This document shows positions 35,505-47,773 of a DNA stretch of 64,000 bases, piece by piece (within the stretch, counting starts at the first letter, position 1; every line of letters begins with the position of its first letter). Where the stretch lies: positions 58,750,678 to 58,814,677 of the forward strand of contig OX422213.1 in NCBI GenBank assembly GCA_949130495.1. Direction: 5' to 3'. The translations under genes were made by a program, and so were the position numbers. The DNA is from Sambucus nigra. Taxonomy: Eukaryota > Streptophyta > Magnoliopsida > Dipsacales > Adoxaceae. Below the pieces are notes generated by a model, which had not been told where the DNA came from, made no database searches, and saw only the letters and a program-made list of their open reading frames with translations.

Positions 35505-35590
35505 GGGTACATACTATATTGACAAGTGTGACTGTTATTTCAATTTATCAATTGAAATAATACTCACACTTGCCAATCTACACCGTGTAC
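35505..35590. repeat. Strong stem-loop inside the CACTA element
   Basis: Arms ATTGACAAGTGTGAC…TATTTCAATT and AATTGAAATA…TCACACTTGCCAAT pair at about 25 of 28 positions around a tiny loop, with weaker pairing extending outward (GTACA…TGTAC). Confidence 0.75.
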
Positions 35591-35591
35591 G

Positions 35592-36870
35592 CATTAAATT
35601 GATCAATTGGAGGTGACTGAAGTGATTTGTGCGTTGGAGAAGTACTTTCCCCCAGCATTCTTTGACATAAGTGTTCACTTGTTGGTACACCTATGCGACG
35701 AGGCACTTCTTTGTGGTCCAGTTAGATATCGGTGGATGTATCCGTTTGAAAGATTGATGAAATTTTTTAAAGATTACGTCAAGAATAGGCGATACATTAT
35801 AGGATAAATTGCAGAGGAATACATCACCGTGGAGTCATCAATATATACTCGAAAATATATGCCTGACTCGACCATCGTTGATGACACTGATGAGTTTGTC
35901 GATGATGGTGGTCATGTGATGGGAAAACGAGTGAAATTAACGAGTTTGCAACATGAACAAGTAGCTCGTTATCTATTTGACACAGATGAAGATGTCGAAA
36001 AATGGAAAAAGTAGGTTTAAATTATTTTAATGTTTAACATTATTTTAGAATATTTTAATGTTTAACATTATTTTAGAATATTTTAGTAAGTTTAATTTGG
36101 TAATATGCAGAAAATATGAAGCCCGTGAGAACAATAAAAGACGAAAAACAATGGTACAATCAGATAGCGAATTTAGGATGTGGTTGTCACAAGAGGTAAT
36201 TATAATGAAAATGGTCGTTATATAAGGTTACATTACACTCAAACTTTACAACTAATCTAATTAATTTATTTATATTCTCAGCTCTTAAAGACGGGTGATG
36301 CGACATCAATGCTTGCTCGTCTAGCCACTGGACCCTTGTTCGTGGCATAAGAGTACAAAAAGTATTGATTGAACGGTTACGTAATCGGAGCGAAAGTGCA
36401 CGAGGAAAGTATAAATGTATAGAACTCGGGCATTTCATAAAAGACTCTTACTTTCTTTCGAGCGAGCACAAAAGATAAAAACCTCGTTGAAGCTGAAATG
36501 ACTTACTATGGTGTAATTCGAAATATATTTGAATTGGATTATATAAGCTTCAAAGAGGTTGTATTTTACTGTGACTGGATAAGAGTTGAGGATAAAAATG
36601 CTTGTAAAGATGATTCTGTCACCAATTTGATCATGGTTGACTTGTCCAAGTTGAAGAGCAACGACCATGTGAGCGATAAGCCATTTGTTTGTGCATTTTA
36701 AAAGGTTAACCAAGTGTTTTACTTGGATTATATCAACAACGAGCCGTGGTCAATTATCCTACACGCGCCAAAGCGTCTAAACAGTAGTGTGGATGACTTG
36801 GCTGCTCCTATCGAATATTCATCCATTTTTTATGATAACCCGAATTTGAAACAATATTTCAATTTGTAAT
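35592..36870 (+). pseudogene. CACTA TNP2-type transposase, C-terminal part only
   Basis: The first exon relic (35592-36012) reads 'ICALEKYFPPAFFDISVHLL', 'GPVRYRWMYPFERLMKFFKD' and 'YVKNRRYIIG', the DUF4218 region of plant En/Spm transposases. A TAA interrupts it at ~35805. An exon with 'KRRKTMVQSDSEFRMWL' (36110-36196) and another from 36282 lead into DUF4216: 'YYGVIRNIFELDYISFKEVV', 'LSKLKSNDHVSDKPFVCAF' and, after a TAA, 'VNQVFYLDYINNEPWSIILH'. Introns have GT/AG borders. The upstream catalytic DDE domain (Transposase_21) expected over ~1 kb is absent, so the gene is deleted at its 5' side as well as interrupted by stops. Confidence 0.88.
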
Positions 36871-37163
36871 AAATATTCCAATTTGTACTTTATCAATCCA
36901 TTTTTAACGCTTTTAATTTATTTGCACTTTATCATTTTCACTCTTGTGTAGTGTGCGTGTGTGTGGGCAGTACGGGTGGGGGTGGGGATATTTCGTATTT
37001 TTAGTAATTGTACATATTATGAGCTAGATGTTGTTATTTTGGAATTCAGAATTGAGGTGTTGAACAGTAACAATTCATTTAGATTTGTAATAATTGTATA
37101 TATTTTCATGTCTTCTTCTAATTCATTTTGATTTGTACTAATAACAACATTTTTTTACAGCAA

Positions 37164-38810
37164 ATGTCTCCTTCAGTTATTAAGGCCAAGATGATGATGC
37201 TGATTGTGATGATGTCGTCTGGGCTCGGTGGTAGCGAAGGCGAGAAGGGCTCCTCAGCCCCTAGGCTCCCCAAATATGGCAAATTGGGGATAGCCATCGA
37301 GAACAAGACGAGGCTATTAGCGAGATCCCTCGAGCTGGTAAAGACGATCATCGGCCCGGGGTACACCAATTGGAGGGAGGTGCCAATTGAGCTCAAGTTA
37401 GCTATTTGGGTCGCACTACAGGTAATGAATTTATATTTATATGAATATTTCAATTTCAATTTCAATTTAATTTTATATTTATATTTATTCGCAACTAACA
37501 TTGCATTTTTTGGACAGGAACAATTCAGCCTAGATCCAAAGCTACGCGATTCCATCTTGGAGCAGTTGAGGGAGCAACACAGGACGTGGAAGAAAATAAT
37601 GCGGACCTGATACTTTGGGAAGACCCGAGAGTCCGTTATCCGAATACGTGAATCCTTCCCGCCGAAGGAGCCGATCTCATTGGCACAATGGCAAAAGTTC
37701 ATTGACAATGAGATCGGGGAGCGATAATTGGCATCTCGCCAATCGGGGAGGGAAAACTGGGCAGAAAAGACGGGCGTACACTACTCCGACCAGACGTCTT
37801 ATGCCGAGGTGGAGCATAGGATGATGGTAAGATTTAATTTTTTATAACTACATAAATATATTATTGTGCATTATTTTACTTTTCCCCAATAATAATTTTA
37901 CTTTATTTTATTTCAGGGGACAGGGAGTGTCCCTGGGGGTAGGCCACATAGGCTCGATACTTATGTGGCTATTCAAATGAAGAAGGGGAAGGATAAGGGG
38001 GTGTCCTCGAGCGTCGCGACCACGATTGTAAGTAATCTGACAGTTTACTTTTTGTTAATTACGTTATAATTTTTTTATTTACTTATTTTACTAATCATGT
38101 GCCTTTTGTCATTTCAGGCGAAGCTTAAGGAAGTGCATGAGTCGCAGTCTGATGCCGACAAGGCATATTTGTCCACATACCCACTCAGCCAAGTGCTTGG
38201 CGTTGATCACAAGTGGAGGACAAGGGGGGTGATCTTATGGGTGGCTAAATCTAGGATCATGGGATTGGGGACAAGCGACACCGGGTTGGCTCGAACGGTG
38301 GACTCTCATAACGCAAAGCTGTACCGTTTGGAGACGATGGTCCAATATATGTTCTCATTCATGAAGCATTTATTGGGAGGATATCATAAGGGGAAAGGGA
38401 CGGAGAATGTGGTGGATGAGGAGGTACAGGATGATGAGGATGTGGACCTCGCTGCTTCATCGCCGACATGTGTGGATTTTGATGATCCACTCCCCTATTT
38501 GGCTCCCTTCAACCGACCGACGACGATAATTGGTTGGTCGAGCGTGTTTATACTGGACATATTTGATGTCCAATGGATATGGAGGTGGTTGAGGGACCTG
38601 AATACCGTTGAGGGTATGCCTATTCATGGACACTCACTTTAAGACATCGAGTCCAAGGTGCACGTCACGCATGTGATACTCGGGAAGGAGAACTCCCCCT
38701 TGTGGTTATGTGAACAATGCGGAACGATGTATATTATTGGGTGTGTCAATTCGTATATCGTGTGGCCTACTCACCTCTTCAGAGCTAACCTTACCCCAGA
38801 CATGTTGTGA
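37164..38810 (+). pseudogene. CACTA second gene, Transposase_24 (Ptta/En/Spm) family, four exons with stops
   Basis: Exons with consensus borders lie at about 37164-37421, 37518-37826, 37917-38027 and 38118-38810. The first begins MSPSVIKAKMMM and holds 'YTNWREVPIELKLAIWVALQ'. The second holds 'EQFSLDPKLRDSILEQLREQ' and 'HYSDQTSYAEVEHRMM'. The third has 'GSVPGGRPHRLDTYVAIQMK'. The fourth has 'LKEVHESQSDADKAYLSTYP' and an acidic region. This is the Transposase_24 layout of the plant CACTA accessory gene (a DNA-binding/regulatory product, TNPA-like in role). The frame is cut by a TGA (~37607) and a TAA (~37726) in exon 2 and a TAA at 38640, after which family-like sequence continues to TGA 38808-38810. 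Confidence 0.85.
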
Positions 38811-39025
38811 CATTATTTGAATTGAATTGTTTTAAGTTGTTACATTTGAATTATATTTGGATTATATCGTTATGCATATTGTTTTGAATGTATATTTGCA
38901 TTCTCTCTATTTTATTTGGATATATGATGTTTGAAAAGGTATAATGTTGCTATAACATGTATAAATATACATTTGAGAAGTGGTAGTGGCCATACTGCCT
39001 AGATTTATTTTTAATTTTGCCCAGA

Positions 39026-39305
39026 ATTGTCACGGTCATTGACCGTGACTAGTCCGTGACAAAGAAAACTTGTCACGGTCAATGATCGTGACAATTTTTT
39101 AAAGAGTGTCACAAGTTTGTCACAGTTTATGACCATGAAAAAACTTGTCAAGGTCATATACCGTGACATGATCGTGATAATTCTAATGAACTTATCATGG
39201 TCATTGACCATGACACATCCGTGACAATAAACGTTGTCACCCCCAGAATTGTCATGGTTATTGACCTTGACAAGTCCAACTTGTCAAGTTCAATGATCGT
39301 GACAA
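39026..39305. promoter_or_regulatory. 3' subterminal repeat array of the CACTA element
   Basis: About seven diverged units related to TTGTCACGGTCAATGACCGT occupy this stretch at 25-50-bp spacing. They match the array at the other end of the element; most changes are C/T or G/A. Confidence 0.8.
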
Positions 39306-39335
39306 TTCAACACATTTGGTGTAGTGAATACCATT

Positions 39336-40115
39336 TATAATGCCCTGACCCAAATTTATGGGTTACCCGTGGTCAATCCGATCCAACCCGAGCGTTATGT
39401 GTGAATTGCAATGAACAACCTATATAATGTTGCTAATCCATTTTTATTTTAATTAACATTTCACTTGCTTAGCATGTAATTCCAATTTCAAATAAAACTA
39501 CGTGAGGCACCCGTGGATAGCACCCCAGAGTCCAAGCATACATAGATACTAATGCAAAATAAAATAGATTACATACTTGTATAATGCCCTTGAAATATAA
39601 AACTGCACCCAACCTACCATAACGAAATAAGGGAGAGAGACGAATGCTCAGTGAAAAATATACAAAATGCAGTATATAATCGAACGGTAGAAAAAATAGT
39701 CTAACATGCTATACTTATGTGAACATGCAACTACCTTATATATATGTAAGCATACAAATGAATATAATTAATTCATGAAACAATTTTACTTACAAAAACC
39801 ATTTTTATCCCAAATAATTCACATTAATCTTATAAATGGCTTCTTTCTTCTTATTTTGAAATTTTTTATTTAACACACAAAAATCGCATTAGAAAATACT
39901 CATTTGGCCTTTGAAAACCGATCACAATACACTCTTATGTTAATTGTGGGTTTAACCACTTATGTTGCCTAACCACCCATTTACCCACTTACTTTACCTT
40001 TCATTTTCCTTATGGATATTAATCAATTTACATATTTACTTGTCCATTTTACCTTTGCCGAGATATTTATTAATTTATTCAAGTCAGGCTATCTTAACAC
40101 ATTTTCACCACACAA
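39336..40115 (-). repeat. 5' LTR of gypsy G2, partial
   Basis: Plus-strand start TATAATGCCCTGACCCAAAT aligns with TGTAATGCCCCGACCTGGAT at 27337 and stays alignable for ~745 bp. The LTR is cut at 40115 by the G3 LTR and its remainder is not found elsewhere in the window. Confidence 0.85.
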
Positions 40116-40579
40116 TGTCACACCCCGCCTAATTCTGGCGTCGGCCGCCACCAAAACAAAGTCGGGTGCGAGTAAATAAATACCATTCTTAGTATGTGAC
40201 ATGTTTGAGACATAGTTAAATCAATTCACAAGGTAAATATTTGAATCAATCCCAAATGATAATAACAACATAACGATAAAAGATCCATCACATGCTAAGA
40301 CTTCAAATAAATCCAATCTCCAAAAATGATTTAATTATAAAAATCTGAATAACTCCAACTGAATCCATAATGAAAATATCTGAATAAAACCCATACAACT
40401 TTGGAACCGAATGGCCCACCAAAGACATAAACTAAGTCTCAAAGTAAATACGAAGGAAAGGAAACTAGACTAAGCTAATACGCATAAAGTAAATAACGCT
40501 AGTTGCACCTCCAATAAAGTCTCCAAATAAATCTACGCAGCTTCTCCAAACTTATCCTGAAAAAGTTAGTCAACGCACA
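40116..40579 (-). repeat. Gypsy G3 LTR, left piece
   Basis: Starts TGTCACACCCCGCC on the plus strand (the LTR end on the minus strand). It is interrupted at 40580 by G4 and resumes at 51448 after the CGCAC duplication. The preceding 5 bases are CACAA, the presumed target site. Confidence 0.75.
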
Positions 40580-41026
40580 GTGACAACCCACCTAATAAAA
40601 TACCAAGCGATCACTCTTATATCAAACTAAAACAGGAGTCTCATATGGTTCATTATTAGTATCACTATCGAAAACCAATTTAATTACTAATATCCTATTA
40701 GACTGGCGTCAAAATTTTAATTAACTAATCTTTTTAACCAAGCGATTCAAATAAAATAATTACAACAGTTTATATGAAATAAGTGAAATGAAATAAAGTA
40801 AACGAACACTCGGTACAAAATAATAAAACCAAATCGAATGTCGCACTAAAAGGTGGTAAAAGAATAAATGAGTACAGTCGGGCCATCAGCCAGAATGTTT
40901 CTACAATACCTCCTATCTAGATCTCAACGATAGAAGCGTCTGCAATAAACCTGCTTGCATCCACAGCTGCTGCAGCAAACGTCTGACTGGAAGGAATCAT
41001 CATCCAGGTGTCCCTGTGTCTAGACA

Positions 41027-41061
<35 letters not shown>

Positions 41062-44000
41062 CAAGAGAGGGGGAAAATAGAGAAACGGGGCAGAGCCCGA
41101 ATTTTGAAAACTTTTTGGCAAGTGCTTAAAATCCACATTTTAAAATATGATATTTCTCATATTTAAACTTTTCTCTCACATGAGATACACCTCACCCCTC
41201 TTCTAATAGTGCACCACTATCGCATACCTTTTTAAACAACCTAGTTAAGCTACCCTGCCTGCCTAACTAATGTATTTACCCATCTTATAATAATCCTCAT
41301 AAATCCGAGTACTAAGTACTAAACTTCTCCCCATTCCGAAGATTACGTTACGTTCGTGCGTGGGGTGTCTCACAAAGCGAAATCCAAATAAGGAACCCCC
41401 CGATACACTATTACGTGACAATGTTGATCGTCGGGATCCATTAGGCCCTCAGTACATACCACATCTTATACCATCTTGTATATATATATATATCGAGTTC
41501 TCATTAGAACCTGTGATTCATATTCATATAACTCCGGATATAAATCTACCAGAAGGAATATATCACATTATTCATTATTTTCCCTTTTATACAAGGTTAC
41601 GTTATATAATATCTCATCTCATATATAAACAATATACTATACGCAACAAGTATAATAATCAATCCACCAAGCTATAATATAAATAGCTTAGTCATTCTCA
41701 TTTATTAAGCAATAGTGGAATATCACAAGTATACGTATATGTTATTCACAATACATATATACATATATATAGCACCCCGAAGCTAAGCTGCGGTGCACAC
41801 ATACTCTGGTATCAAATCCCAGAACATCACGTACATAAGGATCACGCGTTCCGAATCACTAAGGAACCGTATCAGTACAAATCACACATATTGGAGGCGA
41901 ACATAGTTCACATACCCATGGGTCATGCACATACCTACGCTCCCATAGTCAGCAGACTTATCGACTCACAAATAAGCCCTTCACAGTCCTATGTTCTTGA
42001 GGTACCAAATATAACCCCCCGAAGGCACCCAAGATAAGATTGTCCTCTTCCAAAAGCCGACCTCCCGTGATAGCATGTATGGTAGGTATGCCATACACAT
42101 AATAAACAATAATATAGGTACATATTCCACCTATATAAATATAACCTCAGTGAGGTATTCACACAACCATATGATAACGATAGGTAGCCGTCTCACCTAT
42201 ACATATAATAACAACGGGTATTCATCTCACCCATACATAATTCTCCATAGGTATTTATTTAACCCATATATATACTAATATGAGGGCATACGCATAGACC
42301 ATATAATAAATCGCATACGTAGTATATTTATATCTCGAATATCCTATGCATTTATCGATTATAACCAATCCTCAATATATTATTTCCTAGCTTTTCTCAT
42401 TGCACGATGATAATACCAATAGCACCGAAATATATTTATTCATCTCATATTTTATATACTTTAACGACATCGTATATATAATCTATATCACTTCTTAATA
42501 TGTTATGGCTATAATTTCCAAACTCTTATAGCGATAGCCAATAACCTCGAATGTTCCCATTCGTAATATTATGAGTATTCATACATTTAAAATACTAAAT
42601 CCACAAGTATTCTCTTACTTAAAATATAACTCGCACCTTACTCACTTTAAGGATTATAATATAAACCCTAATATACCAATTCGTAATAATTAAATAAGTA
42701 TACTAACTACTCAATTTAATTTCCATAGTTACCGCATCACCTATAATAATAATTGTCAATAAAGACATACCAGATAGTAGCTTGAACTTCTTTAGCCCAT
42801 ATATTAAACTCAATCCTACTTTCATTCTAGAATTTACTCAAATGTACTTGGCCCATAGTCATTCTCTACGCATAACTATATAAACACACTTGCCGAAGAC
42901 TTTTCTCGAATGTTATACATCCTAAACAATCATTTAAAAATGTAGCCCGGATTTATTTATACGAACCCAAGGTTTTTTTATTTTATTTTTCCTTAAGTAA
43001 TTTAGAAGTCCAAAAACTTTATTTAGGAACCCCTAATATTTATCTCCAAACAATTCTTGCCTTTATTTTTCCAATTTTTAGTTTGATTTTCGAGCTAACG
43101 ATTTCAACCTCGGAAGTGCTTCCTTAGAAAAATCATAACTAATTCAAAGAAAATCAAAAAATTACGCGGTCAGTGCCGACGCGACCGTATAAAAAATATC
43201 AAGAACTTTCATGTTTTGACCAAGAGCCGAATCAATTCGTTCCCTGGCCGAATCGACCCCGTAAGCTGCTGCATTACTATTCACTGTCTTCTCCAAATTG
43301 CAAATCTCCATTAATGCACCTCCAAACTTTTTATCTTCTCTCCCATCATCATCCAACCTCAACCAACAACATATACATATATCAAAGGGGTTCTAATCAT
43401 CCTAGAACCAATTTTCAACAACAAATTTCAATTAATTCTTAAGTTTCTTAAATTGGGTATTAACCGAGTTTTATCCGTTTAATTTTCTGAAAACCCGTTT
43501 GATTCACGAAAATCCAACCAAAAAATCTTTATAGTTTTACACCGAATATGATATGAGAAATAAACACACTAAATCATAAAGCAAGTTAAATACTTAACTC
43601 TTGGATAAAATCCGATAACCCCGAGTCGAATCCCGTAGAGTTTGGTCGGAAATCCCCCTTTCTTCCTTCCTCTCTTCTCTTCTTCCTTCTGCTCTTCCTT
43701 CCCTCTTGTCCTTCTCTCTCTTAGGGATGATTTGTGGAAGAAATGAGGGATATCCCCTTATTAAACCCAAAATTGGGTGTATACCCAATTGTAAAATGAC
43801 TCGTGTACTCAATTGCGAGTCCCTACGAGTTCGAAAATCCCCAGGACCTAAACACTACCCCCGAATATTCTATTTTGACTATCTCGGCCATTTTGAACCC
43901 AATAGTGCACTCAAAATCTCCATCCGAGTCACTTAACTAAAATTCACTAATTAAACCCAACACATTCAAATACGCGTGTTTTCCAATCAAAATATTTTTC

Positions 44001-44302
44001 TTTGTTTGTTTACCCAACTGCGACATGAAATAAAAATAATTCACTCCTATACTTAGTCCCATAAGAAAATATAATCCATGTAAATATTAATCCGACAATC
44101 GAAAACTAATATTTACTATTCACTTTATAATTTTAAATTTATTTAATTTTACTCATAAATTCCAGAATTATTATTCATAGTAATTCCTCAAATTACCAAA
44201 TGGCGTCATAAATTCCAGAATTACTATTCACAGTAATTCCTCAAATTACCAAATTATGCCTATAGTGTAATTTAAATATCTTTAAAAGTACGGAGTATTA
44301 CA
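40580..44302 (-). repeat. 3' LTR of G4
   Basis: The minus-strand start is TGTAATACTCCGTACTTTTA (44302). It aligns with 47774-51447 and, inverted, with the G5 LTR at 55734-59439. It carries an (AT)n run at ~41029-41060 and the 60-bp module at 41350-41412. Confidence 0.92.
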
Positions 44303-46587
44303 TACTCCCCCCCTACAATAGAATTTCGTCCTCGAAATTTAGATATAGCCTACACCACTACTCTAGGATTGCTATATACACTATGTCCTAGTACCCCAAA
44401 GTCGAAAGGTACTAACACAATGGTCTCCCACCATATTCCACCTATCTCAAGGTGTATGCTCTAACGCACTAGCTTAATCAAATCTCTATATGTTACAACG
44501 CTACCTCGGTCGTAAGGTTGACTCTAACGTCATATCTCATCTAGTGCTTCTTTAAGTGCATATAAAGAAAACGAGCCTATAATCGATGGTCTAACTTATT
44601 GGTCCCATTAGAGATCCGTTAGTCCAAGTATTCACTCATTTACATCAGGACATCTAATTTCCCTCAAAAAGGAAACTACACTAGTGCTCGACTATTCTTG
44701 TCCGTCTTCTCACTTGTCTTAAGTGTGATAACTCTTTGCACAAATATAATTGGATAATTACATACTTCCTACGACGTTCCATCCAATCCATTTCAAATCC
44801 AGTTGTAACTGCCTTGAAGTATAATCTCTAGCTTTATATACTACATCCCTTCTATTTCGTGCGGTATATAAAATCAATTTACCAAGGTTCCTGTACATCT
44901 TTTTAACCTGTGCCTATCTGCACAACCATTGTAAATGTCTGACACATAACACTCTCTCGAAATAATGGTCCTCATTTACTCGTCTTGGTACTAACACCTG
45001 GGTACCTTAACCCGAATAATTCAAAATTCAATTCTTTCAATACCTAGAAATTCAATCCTTTTTAAGGTTAACCCACCGATCTTCTTGTGGTTAACTCACA
45101 ACAGTCTTCCTATATCAGTGCCACTACTCTTACTGGCATTGCTTCGTGGTAGTCCTAAGATTAAGGTGTTTCTAACACACGTAATATGAGTACTATCCTA
45201 ACTATATCCCTAGTGCCCAAGACCTCTCTCAACTTCCGACATTGTCTCGGTTTCGTGTGTGGGATGTCTCGCAAAGCGAAATCCAAACAAGGAACCTTCC
45301 CGATACACTACTCCCTCGCTTCGTCGGTCATCGAGCTATAACGTTCTAATGGACACCAACGGGACGTTCTAAATCATACCTCCTTAACCTACTAACGTAT
45401 TTCTACCACTATATCCTTCCATCTTACCCAAATGGAAAGTCCAACTAATCAGGGCGCCTACTTTCTGCAAAAGCATTATGAACATCATACCCAAAAGGTA
45501 TTTCCTCTGAATTTTTCCTTCTATTCAAGGCCTGGATATAATTCTCAAATTGATTTCCTTCACCTTACCTCACCCACATACTTGTAGTAAGAGAACAATT
45601 TCAGTGCTTCTCCATAGAACTTATATCTCTATATAATTATATAGTCATCAAACGTCTCTCAGTCTATAGTATTTTCTCTACACTAGGTGAGTTATCGTCA
45701 AAACCAACATCCCTGCATTTTATAACATCTCTCCACTCCCGACGTCGTTAAGGTTCGTGCGTGGAGCGTCTCACAAGAAAAATCCAAACAAGGAACCCCT
45801 CCTATACACTTCTACTTAAATTTGTCGGTCGTGGCGGTCCGCTAGTTCAAATATGATACTGGGATAATCCCATATTTCCTATCGACAAAAGTGTGGCCAG
45901 AACTCCTAATTCTGTCAAGGAGCCATACCATAAGTGCTTGCACTAACACTAAGTCCTTAGCGCAAACAACATTGAGCTTAATCCCACAGTTTAACAATAA
46001 ATGATGCATACCTTAAATCATACTTATAAGGTCTCCATGCACCAAAATCATGAAAATGAAACATCTACTCATCGAAGTTCCCTCTAAACATATAATAAAG
46101 GCGAGCTCATCCAGAATTTATCTCGCATTCCATTCTTTACTCTATCCATATGTTTATGTTTCACACCTCCTATAAATATATATACAATATACTATGCACA
46201 TAAAGTATATCCATACTTATATATTATACACTATATAAGTATAATAACCATTCCTCAGAGTTATAACTCAGTGAATGCATTCTCTCAATGCTATCATCTT
46301 CTAGGGAATTACTCACGTTTCATCCTGGGTACCAGTGGTCGGACTATCACACCAACTTGGTAACAACCAAATCACAACGTATGGGAAGCGATCATAGTTC
46401 CTCACCAGAAATGAGAACAAAATATACCCACCACGTCTCACTCCTGATAAAAATCACACAATATATAATGGACACTATGACCTGGGGACTATACGCTCCC
46501 TACTCCTCAAGTTAGGGGCCTCACCCAAATTGCATAACTTCCCATGATATCACTAGAGGGGTATGTTTCATATAAATATACCAATCT

Positions 46588-46629
<42 letters not shown>

Positions 46630-47773
46630 CACAATATAATCCGGCTAATCGTGCATATCTCTCGTAACATTAGCCCATATTTGCCAACTAAAAAATTCGA
46701 TTTAATTAACATAAGTATTCACTTAATTATAATATAAATAAATATTAAGCTTATTACAACTATCTCGTATCCCACTTACATCCGAAATTCCATTCGAATT
46801 CCAAGGGTACTTTTCTCATAAGAACCCTTAAAAATCACCAATTCTCACAAGTTTAATTTATGGCAGATTACACGCCTTGCACTAAAACAACTATAACTCA
46901 CTCTACAGAAGTTCAAATAACTAGTGAGTCTATCATTCCACTAAAGAACCCTCTGTCTCCATTTTACCTCCCTTACTTCGGTACTAAGTTCACTTAACCA
47001 TGTTACTCTTTATTCACCATCGGTCTTTGATCGATCCTTATTTGAATAACTTAGAAACTGAATTCTCTTCATTCCTACTAAATCAAAGGAACTTGTAGTT
47101 AAGACCATTCGTAATATTCCTTTATGAGCAAAACACCATGCTCCCCCAAATATGGTGACCATCGTTCCCACCATTTCAAAATTTCTCCTACGAGGGAAAA
47201 AAATTTCCTCAAATTTTCCCATATGGGTATTTCCATACCCAACTCTAAGACAAAGTTTTTGAGCCTTCTACTTCATTTGGATAAAGCTATACTTCTTCTG
47301 CCTAGCTCAACTTCAATGTGCGATCCTTATGAAAAACCTTTCAAACTTTTACCCCATTTAACTTCACTGGGTAATTCAAGTTTTAGCATCACTCTTTACT
47401 ATAGGAGTACTTGATAATTATAACTACTATACTTTAGTAGTCGTTGCATCAATCCTTGACAATGCCATAAGGAAAGTGACCTCTACCGTGGTCCTCATTA
47501 CCAAAATCAACTTACAACTCTAATTATGCTCCGCCTCCTGCTGCCCTCACAATGGCCTTCCATGGTTGCCCTTCGTCGATCAGCACACGAATCTCGAACG
47601 AGAGCACAAACGATTTACGATAATCTTACATAATTGTAGGAGAACGGAATCTCGTAAGAGGATATCAACAATCCTAATCACAAGGCTCTAAATCAAATTA
47701 AAAGCAACGCTAAAAGCGTAGTACATCCGCACAGAGTCCTAAGGACACTATAACCTGATGCTCTGATACCAAC
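44303..47773 (-). pseudogene. Interior of G4, decayed
   Basis: The minus strand starts with the primer site (47771-47760) and ends with the gypsy phrase AAATTTCGAGGACGAAATTC and the polypurine tract (44325-44303). The only protein trace I can read is a gag-like fragment on the minus strand near 47220-47125 ('LVGEILKWWERW…'), matching the W-W block of G1 gag. No protease, RT or integrase was recognised. Two copies of the 60-bp LTR-like module lie at 45252-45312 and 45750-45811. An (AC)/(AT) microsatellite is at 46590-46632. Confidence 0.6.

Larger units (their letters stand above)
34296..39326 (+). mobile_element. CACTA (En/Spm-like) DNA transposon, 5,031 bp
   Basis: The ends are CACTACACCAAAATGG and its inverse CATTTGGTGTAGTG. 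A 3-bp flank AGT/AAT is a target duplication with one mismatch. Both subterminal regions carry many copies of a palindrome-like unit related to TGTCACGGTCATTGACCG (three at 34330-34450, about seven at 39026-39305), the usual binding array for the TNPA-type protein. Two coding relics lie inside: the end of a TNP2-type transposase and a Transposase_24-type gene. The catalytic part of the transposase is missing, so this copy depends on others. Confidence 0.93.
34286..39335 (-). other. Primer-binding site of G2, split by the CACTA element
   Basis: On the minus strand TGGTATT (39333-39327) ends at the CACTA terminus and (ACT)AGAGC continues at 34295-34288. Joined over a 3-bp duplication (ATT/ACT) this is the tRNA-Met site TGGTATYAGAGC, directly next to the second G2 LTR at 39336. 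Confidence 0.8.

Noticed and set aside
37118..37708. 196-codon minus-strand frame
   Set aside because: Antisense to exons 1 and 2 of the CACTA Transposase_24-type gene, whose sense strand has proper introns and family motifs.
41360..41677. 105-codon plus-strand frame, and similar frames at 42075-42278 and 49240-49458
   Set aside because: LTR sequence of G4 read antisense; no family match, and the two LTR copies differ by stops.
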